Source: an uncultured Verrucomicrobiota bacterium
GTDB lineage: Bacteria; Verrucomicrobiota; Kiritimatiellia; RFP12; UBA1067
Direction: 5' to 3'
DNA: 10,769 nucleotides
Assembly: GCA_945947925.1 (NCBI GenBank)
Contig: CAMEZU010000044.1
Coordinates: forward strand, 1-10,769
Shown: piece by piece, positions 5,216-10,769 of the stretch
How positions within the stretch are numbered: the first letter of the stretch is position 1
Layout: the number at the start of each line of letters is the position of its first letter
Translations under genes and position numbers: made by a program
Notes under the pieces: generated by a model
Database searches by the model: none
The model's input: the letters and a program-made list of their open reading frames with translations, nothing else
What the model was told of the DNA's origin: nothing

Positions 5216-6012
5216 TTCGGAAACGTCATCCTGTCCGCCAGATGACAGAGAACGGCCTCGTCGTTCATCGATCGTTCGCTCTGGCGATACGCCTCCTCGA
5301 CGGCCTCGACGTTGCGGAAGGCCTGGTAGAGGGGAAGCCGGTTCTCGACCATCCACGTACGGACGAAGCTGAGCAGCGTCTTGAAGAACGCCTTGCGCAC
5401 GAGCGCGACGTCCTCGTCCTCGGCAGCGTCCTTAACCTCGCCGAGGATTTCCGCGAGGCGCTTGCCGACGCACGCCTTCTCGAAGACGCCGTCGGGAACG
5501 GACGAGGTGAAGATCTCCTCGATCGCCGCATAGGGATCCCCTTCCAGCACGCCTTCCGAGAGCGGCAGGTCGATGCGCTGCGAGCGCGAAACAATCGTCG
5601 GGAGAATCGCGTCGGGCGCGTCCGTCAGGAGAAGGAAGAGCGTCTTCGGCGTCGGCTCCTCGAGCGTCTTCAGGAAGGCGTTCGCCGTCGGCGCCTCCAT
5701 GCGGTCCGCCCCGACGATGACGCCGACCTTCCAGCCGCCGGAGAAGGCGGTGGTGGCCATCGGCTCGACGATGCGCGTACGCATGGACTCGACGGTGATG
5801 ATGCGCCGCTTCCCTTCCGGCTCGAGCCAGGCGATGTCGGGATGCGTATGGTTCGCGGCCTGTTCGGGCTGGTCGGGGAAGAGCTGGCCGAGCACAAGGT
5901 CCGTCAGCCGGTCGCATTGGCCGCGCAGGTCTCCGCACACGAGATACCCGTGCGCGGCGTGTCCTGTCGCAATCGCGCGGGAGATCAGCGCAAAGGCGTC
6001 AGCGACTTCCAT
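5212..6012 (-). CDS. holB: DNA polymerase III delta' subunit (clamp-loader ATPase-like)
   Basis: This 266-residue protein fits delta', the stator subunit of the clamp loader that places the beta sliding clamp on DNA. The AAA+ core is recognisable: HGYLVCGD at about 21-28 in place of a working P-loop, HPDIAWLEPEG at 57-67, ITVESMR at 72-78, a Walker-B-like region VGVIVGADRM at 96-105, then ANAFLKTLEEP at 110-120, and the arginine-finger region SRSQR at 142-146. The P-loop lacks GKT, as usual for delta', and there is no four-cysteine zinc module like that of DnaX or E. coli HolB. The ATG at 6012 has GGGAG 5 nt before it and lies inside tmk (28-nt overlap). The pair tmk-holB is common in bacteria, which supports the call. 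Confidence 0.88.
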   Translation of the reverse strand: MEVADAFALISRAIATGHAAHGYLVCGDLRGQCDRLTDLVLGQLFPDQPEQAANHTHPDIAWLEPEGKRRIITVESMRTRIVEPMATTAFSGGWKVGVIVGADRMEAPTANAFLKTLEEPTPKTLFLLLTDAPDAILPTIVSRSQRIDLPLSEGVLEGDPYAAIEEIFTSSVPDGVFEKACVGKRLAEILGEVKDAAEDEDVALVRKAFFKTLLSFVRTWMVENRLPLYQAFRNVEAVEEAYRQSERSMNDEAVLCHLADRMTFPK

Positions 6013-6617
6013 ACCTTCTCCCAGACCTCGTCCGGCGTGCCGGAGGCTTCGATGGTGACGATGCGGTTCGGTTCTTGCGCGGCCATCTCGAGGAAGCCCT
6101 GCCGAAGCCGCGCGTGAAACGCGTCCCCGGCCTGCTCGATGCGGTCCGCCGTCGTGTTGGTCGCGGCCTCGCGCTTGCGCAGGCGGGCCCGGCTCGTCTC
6201 GGTGTCCACGTCGAGAAGGACCGTGAGATCGGGCCTGAGCCCTTCGCAGGCGAAGTCGTTCGCGAGGCGGAGGACGTCCAGCGGCAGACCGCGTCCGTAC
6301 CCCTGATAGGCGAACGTCGAGTCGCTGAAGCGGTCGCTCACGACCCAGGTGCCGGCGTCGAGTGCCGGACGGATGACGTTCCGCACGAGCTGCGCGCGGG
6401 CCGCCAGGAAGAGGAGGAGCTCCGCGCGGTCGCACGGCGGATCCTCGCGCTCGTCCTTGAGAAGCCCGCGGATGAGCTCGGAGAGACGCGTGCCGCCGGG
6501 CTCGCGGGTCAGCAGGACCTCGTGTCCCTCGGCCTCCAGGGCCTCCTTGAGGCGGCGGACCTGCGTCGACTTGCCGCAGCCCTCGCCGCCCTCGAATGTG
6601 ATGAAGCGTCCCTTCAT
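5985..6617 (-). CDS. tmk: Thymidylate kinase
   Basis: This 210-residue protein phosphorylates dTMP to dTDP with ATP, a required step of dTTP synthesis in the cytoplasm. The P-loop GGEGCGKST is at residues 10-18, the TREPGGT motif at 37-43, the DR motif with TMP-binding neighbours (SDRFSDSTFAYQGYGRG) at 94-110, and an arginine-rich LID at about 143-160. The P-loop has no arginine, and the LID is basic, as in E. coli-type (type II) enzymes. The length is normal. The ATG at 6617 lies 5 nt after the hydrogenase stop and has no clear ribosome binding site, so it probably relies on reinitiation. Its placement directly behind a hydrogenase gene is unusual, while the following overlap with holB is ordinary. 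Confidence 0.95.
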   Translation of the reverse strand: MKGRFITFEGGEGCGKSTQVRRLKEALEAEGHEVLLTREPGGTRLSELIRGLLKDEREDPPCDRAELLLFLAARAQLVRNVIRPALDAGTWVVSDRFSDSTFAYQGYGRGLPLDVLRLANDFACEGLRPDLTVLLDVDTETSRARLRKREAATNTTADRIEQAGDAFHARLRQGFLEMAAQEPNRIVTIEASGTPDEVWEKVWKSLTPLR

Positions 6618-6622
6618 AGCCG

Positions 6623-8035
6623 TCAGCGCAAGGAGCAGGGGCCGTTCTCGCAGCCGCCCGGACAGGCCATGACCTCGAGGAAGTTCGTCGGGATCTTGCC
6701 CATGAGGTGCAGGCGGATCATCGCGACGGACTTCTTGTCGATGCCGTTGATCTGCTTCGAGTTGAGCTTGAAGTCGGGCGTACGGGACATCGCCTCGGCG
6801 ATGACGGCCTCGGTGACGCCGCAGCTGTGGGAGTAGTTGCGGGCGGTCGCCTCGGCGGGACGCTCGAGCGGATAGGCCTCGCAGCTCATCACGTCGATGT
6901 CGCGGGCGGCGAGGATCGCGCCGAGCTCCTCGAAGGACAGGACGAAGTCGACGTCCTTGCGGCGGGCCTCGGAGCGCTTGGCGACGCACGGACCGATGAA
7001 CACGGTCTTGAGCGTCGGGTCCTTCTCCTTCATGAGCTCGCGCGAGTAGACCATCGGACTCGGCGTCAGCGAAACCTTGTCGATGAACTCGGGCATGTGC
7101 TTGGCGACGAGGTTGACCCAGGCGGGGCAGCAGCTCGTCGTCATGATCATCTTCGGATCCTTCTCGTAGCGCTCGACGAACTCCGCCGTCTCGTGGCGCG
7201 TCGTCTTCTCGGCGCCGAGCGCGACTTCCATCACTTCGGCGAAGCCGGCCTTCTTGCAGGCGGTGAGCAGCTGCTCGATCGTGCCGGGGAACTGCTTCGC
7301 GGCCGCGGGGGCGACCATCGCGACGAGCTTCTCGCCCTTCTTCATCGCGAGGAGAATCTCCATCAGCTGCGAGCGCTCCATCACCGCGCCGAACGGACAC
7401 TGGTTGAAGCACTTGCCGCAGAAGATGCACTTCTCGAAGTTGATCTGCGCGACGCCGAACTCGTTCTTCTTGATCGCGCCGACGGGACAGGCGTCCTCGC
7501 ACGGCACGGTCGTCTTGACGATCGCGTGGTAGGGACACGCCGCCACGCACTTGCCGCACTTGATGCAGAGCGACTGGTCGATGACGCTGCGTCCGCCGAC
7601 GATCGAGACCGCCTTCTTCGGACAGTTGTACATGCAGGGTCGCGCGAAGCAGCCGCGGCAGTTCTCGGTCGTGACGACCTTCGCGTCCGGACAGCCCGAG
7701 CAGGCCGGTCCGCACACCGAAAGCGGCGCCATCTTGTGCTCGAGCCCGGCATACGGGTCCTTGCCTTCGGCGACGTCGCGGACGACGTCGTCAAGATACG
7801 ACGCGAGCGTCTTCGCCTCGTCGCTCTCGTCCTCGATCGAATAGCCGAGAAGCGCCATCAGGCGGTACTTCAGCACCGCGCGGTCGTGGTAGATGCAGCA
7901 GCGCGAGCTCGGCTCGTTCTTCGGACGGAGCTTCACGGGGATGTTGTCGATCTCGTCCCTGAGCGTTCCCGCGTCAAAGGCGCGCACGAGGCGGATCGCC
8001 AGTTCGCGACGGATGTACTGGGCGGCTTGATTCAT
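6623..8035 (-). CDS. [FeFe] hydrogenase, group B-type, ferredoxin-linked
   Basis: This 470-residue cytoplasmic enzyme should reversibly form or oxidise H2 with ferredoxin-like partners. The N-terminal part (about 1-105), with RCCIYHDRAVLKYRLM at 45-60, is typical of group B proteins. Cysteine-rich Fe-S segments follow at 108-138 and include CRGCFARPCMYNCP. Two 4Fe-4S ferredoxin motifs are at 157-167 (CIKCGKCVAAC) and 203-213 (CIFCGKCFNQC), with Cys179 and Cys183 between them. The H-cluster motifs are complete: L1 TTSCCPAW (Cys302, Cys303), L2 FIGPCVAKRSE (Cys350), and L3 EVMACPGGCENGPC (Cys458, Cys462). GPC in L2 rather than MPC, and an end right after L3, separate it from group A enzymes such as CpI. 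ATG 8035 has GGAGG 9 nt upstream, 1 nt after the ferredoxin stop. HydE, HydF and HydG maturases, needed for activity, are not in the window. Confidence 0.92.
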   Translation of the reverse strand: MNQAAQYIRRELAIRLVRAFDAGTLRDEIDNIPVKLRPKNEPSSRCCIYHDRAVLKYRLMALLGYSIEDESDEAKTLASYLDDVVRDVAEGKDPYAGLEHKMAPLSVCGPACSGCPDAKVVTTENCRGCFARPCMYNCPKKAVSIVGGRSVIDQSLCIKCGKCVAACPYHAIVKTTVPCEDACPVGAIKKNEFGVAQINFEKCIFCGKCFNQCPFGAVMERSQLMEILLAMKKGEKLVAMVAPAAAKQFPGTIEQLLTACKKAGFAEVMEVALGAEKTTRHETAEFVERYEKDPKMIMTTSCCPAWVNLVAKHMPEFIDKVSLTPSPMVYSRELMKEKDPTLKTVFIGPCVAKRSEARRKDVDFVLSFEELGAILAARDIDVMSCEAYPLERPAEATARNYSHSCGVTEAVIAEAMSRTPDFKLNSKQINGIDKKSVAMIRLHLMGKIPTNFLEVMACPGGCENGPCSLR

Positions 8036-8036
8036 C

Positions 8037-8303
8037 TTACAGGTCCTCCATTTCAAGCAAGGTGCGGATGCGCGCGAGCACGGCGTCGGGCGTCGCATTG
8101 GCGATCACCTCGGATCCGTTGACGCGCACGTAGGGCGCCCCGCCGAGCCTGTCGTCGTTGCACATGCCGAGGCAGGCCTTTGCCTCGAATTCGACCTTGC
8201 CCTTCAGTTCTTCGGGCAGATTCGCCTCAAGTTCCATGAGACGGGCGGCGCCCAGCAGGTAGCAGGCGGTGCCGCAACAGATTTCGACGGTGACTTTGTC
8301 CAT
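8037..8303 (-). CDS. Small thioredoxin-like [2Fe-2S] ferredoxin (NuoE-like)
   Basis: This 88-residue protein carries one [2Fe-2S] cluster of the thioredoxin-like type seen in NuoE and HydC/HndA subunits. The cysteine ligands are Cys9 and Cys14 (ICCGTACYLLGA; C-x4-C) and Cys44 and Cys48 (KACLGMC; C-x3-C), followed by the typical GGAPYVRVNG loop. It lacks the N-terminal helical domain of NuoE, so it is a stand-alone electron carrier or adaptor. It lies 20 nt after the phosphatase gene and 1 nt before the hydrogenase gene, which suggests it carries electrons to or from the hydrogenase, or relays redox state between sensor and enzyme. No ribosome binding site is visible: the leader is AC-rich (CCACAATACGACAACACT). 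Confidence 0.9.
   Translation of the reverse strand: MDKVTVEICCGTACYLLGAARLMELEANLPEELKGKVEFEAKACLGMCNDDRLGGAPYVRVNGSEVIANATPDAVLARIRTLLEMEDL
8045..8049 (-). promoter_or_regulatory. Ribosome binding site of the group B hydrogenase gene
   Basis: GGAGG on the minus strand lies within the last codons of the ferredoxin gene, nine bases before ATG 8035. It supports this start over an in-frame upstream start at 8098 that would run into the ferredoxin gene. Confidence 0.65.
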
Positions 8304-8323
8304 AGTGTTGTCGTATTGTGGTG

Positions 8324-9511
8324 TTAGTAGAAATTCAGCTTGACGATCTTGCGGTAGTCCTTTTCAAGGACGGACGCTATCCGGCGGATGACGCTCCGGC
8401 GAAGCTCGAGGTCCTGCGGGATGTTCGGATCCTGATGGCACTCGTTGACCTTCGTCCCGACGACGAACTCGATGCGGTCGTGACCCATCATGCGTTCGAG
8501 AATCGCCCGCGCGGCCGCGGGTTCGCGTTCCGGGGGACGGCGCTCCTCCAGCGCGGAAAGGACGCGTCCCAGGGTCAGGATGCCCTCGGTCGCGAGACCG
8601 ACGCCCGCGACGCGCCCGACCGGCGGAAGCGCCCCGGCCGCGCGCATGTCGGCGAGCGTGATCTTCACGGGCGTGCCGAGCTCGCGCTCGAGGATGTTCG
8701 CCGTCGTGCCGCCGCAGATGACGACGTGGTCCTCGCCGAGGTTCGCCTGGCGGGCGTATTCCGCGTCGTTCTCCTTGCGGAACGGCGGACCCGTCAGGAT
8801 GCGCATGACGCGCGGGTGGCGGAGGTAGACGACGACGCAGGAGACATCGTCCCGGCAGACGCCGTGCGTGATGGCGACGGAGGTCGCGGCGATCTGCTGC
8901 GAGAGGTCGCGGGCGGAGATGCCGGGGTCGGCCGCGATTTTCTCCTGCGCGAATTTGAGCACGCCCGAACGGCGCCAGCCGAGCTTCATGTCCCTGCGCT
9001 CGCCGAGGCCCGCCTGGGTGACGCCGTCGGAACAGAAGATGATGCGGTCGCCCGCCCGGAGGTCCGCCTCGCACTCGCGCACGCCGCGGTCCGGCCAATG
9101 CGCGCTCAGCACCTTGCGCTCGCTGACGGGCTTGATCTCGTCCGTGCCGCGCAGGTGGATGTAGCCGGGATTGCCCATCTCGAGGATCTTCGCGAAGCCG
9201 CCGAGGGCGAAGTCGAAGAGCGTGAACGTCGCGTAGCTGATCTTGCGGACCTCGCACACGGGCAGGGAATCCATGATGATCTCGACGGACTCCAGCGTCG
9301 GCAGGTTCGACTGCAGAAAGCGGAGCGCCATCGTCGTCGTCATGTTCGAGAGGACGTGCGCCTTCACCCCGCTGCCGAGTCCGTCCGAGAGGGCCGCAAT
9401 GTACCGATTCTCCTTCTCCACGGTCAGGAAGCGCACGTCATCCCCGCAGGCGGCCTGACCCGTCTTCGTGAACTGGGCGCACTCCATTTCTATGAAGAGC
9501 TCTTCAGCCAT
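8324..9511 (-). CDS. SpoIIE/PP2C-family protein phosphatase with novel C-terminal domain
   Basis: This 395-residue protein is a predicted metal-dependent serine/threonine phosphatase. Residues 1-230 form the SpoIIE/PP2C domain, with the acidic metal-binding motifs CGDD (22-25), SDGLGSG (42-48), SDGVTQAG (161-168) and DDVSCVVV (221-228). Residues about 235-395 form a second domain, with HVVICGGTTANILEREL at 262-278 and VGTKVNECHQDPNIP at 351-365. I do not recognise it as a named family, although similar tails occur on phosphatases encoded beside sensory hydrogenases. There are no membrane segments. The ATG at 9511 overlaps the hydS stop by 8 nt, and the only SD-like GGAGG is too far upstream, so coupling is likely. 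The context suggests it is the output of the HydS sensor. Its phosphoprotein target, perhaps an anti-sigma-antagonist-like protein or a kinase substrate, is not in the window. Confidence 0.87.
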   Translation of the reverse strand: MAEELFIEMECAQFTKTGQAACGDDVRFLTVEKENRYIAALSDGLGSGVKAHVLSNMTTTMALRFLQSNLPTLESVEIIMDSLPVCEVRKISYATFTLFDFALGGFAKILEMGNPGYIHLRGTDEIKPVSERKVLSAHWPDRGVRECEADLRAGDRIIFCSDGVTQAGLGERRDMKLGWRRSGVLKFAQEKIAADPGISARDLSQQIAATSVAITHGVCRDDVSCVVVYLRHPRVMRILTGPPFRKENDAEYARQANLGEDHVVICGGTTANILERELGTPVKITLADMRAAGALPPVGRVAGVGLATEGILTLGRVLSALEERRPPEREPAAARAILERMMGHDRIEFVVGTKVNECHQDPNIPQDLELRRSVIRRIASVLEKDYRKIVKLNFY

Positions 9512-10769
9512 TGAGGTACGAATCGCTGTCGCCTCCGTTGTAGCTCACGCCGACGGTCTTCGACTCGTAGGACCCGGCGATTTCGTTCAGCATGATCTCC
9601 GTCTCGGCGATGTGTTCGCCGAAGAGGCGGGCGACTTCCTGGACGGTCTTCACGTTCTTCTGGATGACGTCGCGCGCCTTCGCCGCGATCTGCTCGCGCT
9701 GGAACTCGTTCCGCGTCACGTCCTGCAGCACCGCGCCCGCGGACTCGCCCTTCGCGATCGAGAAGACGCTGATGTTGATGAGACGGTCCTTGAGCGGCTG
9801 ACGGAACTTCTCGATTTCGCTGCCGTGCTCGAGCGCGCCGGTGAAGAGCGCCGCGTACTCGGGCAGCAGGACGCCGACGTCCATGCCCCCGAGCGACCCG
9901 CCGAGCGCGTCGAATTCGCCGACCGCTCCGACCAGTTCCGCGAACTGCCGGTTGCACTCAAGAATCGCGCCGCCGGGACCGACCAGCACGACGCCCGCCG
10001 GGATGTACTTGATGAGCGCGTTCGAGGTCCGCTGGAAATTCTGCTTCAGGTACGTGTGGCACATCGCCTCCTCGGCCTTGCCGTCAAGCATGGCGAGGGC
10101 GAAGGCGCGGCAGGACTCGTAGCCGCACGCGCCGCAGTTCACCTCGTCCGACTTCGTGAACTTGCCGATGCGCGCGAGGGCCTCGGCAATCTCGATTTCG
10201 ACGTGGCCTTTTCTCGGCACGGACTCGGGGCGGTAAACGGTGCCGCCGCAAGGCGAATCGACGGTCGAGGCGCGGATCGGCGCCATCGCATCCGTCGCGA
10301 GAAGCGTCTCCAGGCTCGCCGCCCCGTCCTTCATGGCCGGACCGTTCACGCAGCCGCCCGGGCAGGCCAGGCACTCGATGAAGACCGGACGCGCGTCGGA
10401 TTCCTTCGGCGGCGGCGGAACCGACAGGAGACGGCGAAGGCCGTCGAGCCCGGAGACGGAAACGTAGCGCACGCGGTCCGTCCCGTCGCGCAGCGTGTCG
10501 TTCATGCCGCCCTCGACCGAATAGAAGCGCCCTTCCGACGCGGGACCGAGCGCAAGCTCCGCCTCGGCGCAACGCGCGGGATCGAGGCCGCGCTCGGCGA
10601 AGAACTGCTCGAGCGACGCGAACGTCACGGCGAGCGCGAGTTCGTCAGGCGAGCGGTCCGCCTCGTTCTTCTTCGCCGCGCACGGGCCGATGAAGACGAC
10701 CTTGATGTCGTCGCCGAAGTGCTGCTTCAGCAGACGGCAGTGCGCCAGCACCGGCGAGTGCACCGGCGC
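9504..10769 (-). CDS. hydS: Sensory [FeFe] hydrogenase with 4Fe-4S and PAS domains, C-terminal 421 residues (group C, HydS-like)
   Basis: The frame is open to the right edge, so the N-terminal ferredoxin part and H-cluster motif L1 are missing. Numbering from the edge, the H-cluster domain has SPVLAHCRLLK at 5-15, L2 FIGPCAAKKNE (Cys30), and L3 ECLACPGGCVNGP (Cys136, Cys140). A 4Fe-4S domain of the CxxCG type follows (Cys212, Cys215, Cys220, Cys237; NCGACGYESC). A PAS domain spans about 248-350 (IPAGVVLVGPGGAILECN), and a likely coiled helix covers about 354-398. There is no histidine kinase or other catalytic output. This architecture matches HydS-type group C proteins, thought to sense H2 or redox state rather than make H2. 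The following phosphatase gene, overlapping by 8 nt, is the natural output partner. A GTG at 10763 looks like an internal valine codon, not a start. Confidence 0.9.
   Translation of the reverse strand, partial: APVHSPVLAHCRLLKQHFGDDIKVVFIGPCAAKKNEADRSPDELALAVTFASLEQFFAERGLDPARCAEAELALGPASEGRFYSVEGGMNDTLRDGTDRVRYVSVSGLDGLRRLLSVPPPPKESDARPVFIECLACPGGCVNGPAMKDGAASLETLLATDAMAPIRASTVDSPCGGTVYRPESVPRKGHVEIEIAEALARIGKFTKSDEVNCGACGYESCRAFALAMLDGKAEEAMCHTYLKQNFQRTSNALIKYIPAGVVLVGPGGAILECNRQFAELVGAVGEFDALGGSLGGMDVGVLLPEYAALFTGALEHGSEIEKFRQPLKDRLINISVFSIAKGESAGAVLQDVTRNEFQREQIAAKARDVIQKNVKTVQEVARLFGEHIAETEIMLNEIAGSYESKTVGVSYNGGDSDSYLNG

Noticed and set aside
6013..6435. 141-residue N-terminal extension of holB
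   Set aside because: The extension is Arg/Gly/Pro-rich, overlaps tmk in another frame and has no delta' homology. The start at 6012 has a ribosome binding site.
8036..8098. 21-residue N-terminal extension of the group B hydrogenase
   Set aside because: It overlaps the ferredoxin gene, and MNQAAQYIRRELAIRL at 8035 is a typical N-terminus for this family with a GGAGG at a good distance.
6707..8122. 471-codon + strand open frame opposite the group B hydrogenase
   Set aside because: It mirrors the hydrogenase gene. The product is a run of Arg, Leu, Asp and Val with no domain, so it is a shadow of GC-rich coding sequence.
8304..8323. Possible regulatory element between phosphatase and ferredoxin genes
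   Set aside because: The 20-bp gap is AC-rich, without inverted repeat, promoter or Shine-Dalgarno sequence, and nothing specific can be supported.
8318..9514. 398-codon + strand open frame opposite the phosphatase
   Set aside because: It spans almost exactly the phosphatase gene in antisense and has no domain features.
1..10769. CRISPR array, tRNA or rRNA genes, transposase, integrase or phage genes
   Set aside because: No spaced direct repeats, cloverleaf-like sequence or mobile-element protein motifs were found on either strand.

Overview
The window looks like GC-rich bacterial chromosome from an anaerobic, fermentative, glycan-degrading organism. Two different [FeFe] hydrogenase-type proteins indicate anaerobic H2 metabolism. 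An exported alpha-L-fucosidase and an exported family-2 glycosidase indicate growth on fucosylated polysaccharide or mucin. A CPBP protease resembling the CAAX-type proteases of exosortase systems, together with the high GC, is compatible with a Verrucomicrobiota/Kiritimatiellota-like gut or sediment bacterium. That taxonomic guess is an inference and cannot be proved from this piece.

Layout. At the left edge, on the + strand, is the 3' end of a glutamate synthase small subunit gene (gltD, 1-321). Everything else is on the minus strand. A 130-bp convergent spacer (322-451) holds a three-copy 9-bp tandem repeat and short hairpins. Next, going right, are two secreted glycosidases: GH29 alpha-L-fucosidase (452-1780) and a GH2 glycosidase (1862-3529). 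Each seems to be its own transcription unit. The GH2 gene has a TATAAT box so close to its ATG that its mRNA may be leaderless, and it ends in a terminator hairpin that contains its own stop codon. The fucosidase has a candidate promoter and ribosome binding site just after that terminator.

From 3579 to the right edge, eight minus-strand genes are packed with overlaps or gaps of at most 20 bp, so they are probably one operon read from right to left. In transcription order they are: a sensory (group C-type) [FeFe] hydrogenase with a 4Fe-4S and a PAS domain (HydS, 5' end cut off by the window edge); a SpoIIE/PP2C-type phosphatase with an uncharacterised C-terminal domain; a thioredoxin-like [2Fe-2S] ferredoxin; a complete group B-type [FeFe] hydrogenase with all H-cluster cysteines; thymidylate kinase (tmk); DNA polymerase III delta' (holB); a TIM-barrel sugar isomerase/epimerase-like protein; and a CPBP intramembrane protease. 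Two junctions are ATGA stop/start overlaps.

How they may work together. The first four genes form a likely H2-sensing and H2-metabolising module. HydS would sense H2 or redox state at an H-cluster and pass it through its PAS domain to the phosphatase, while the ferredoxin and group B hydrogenase handle electrons. The last four are housekeeping or accessory genes that appear to share the transcript. No RNA genes, CRISPR arrays, transposases or phage genes were seen.
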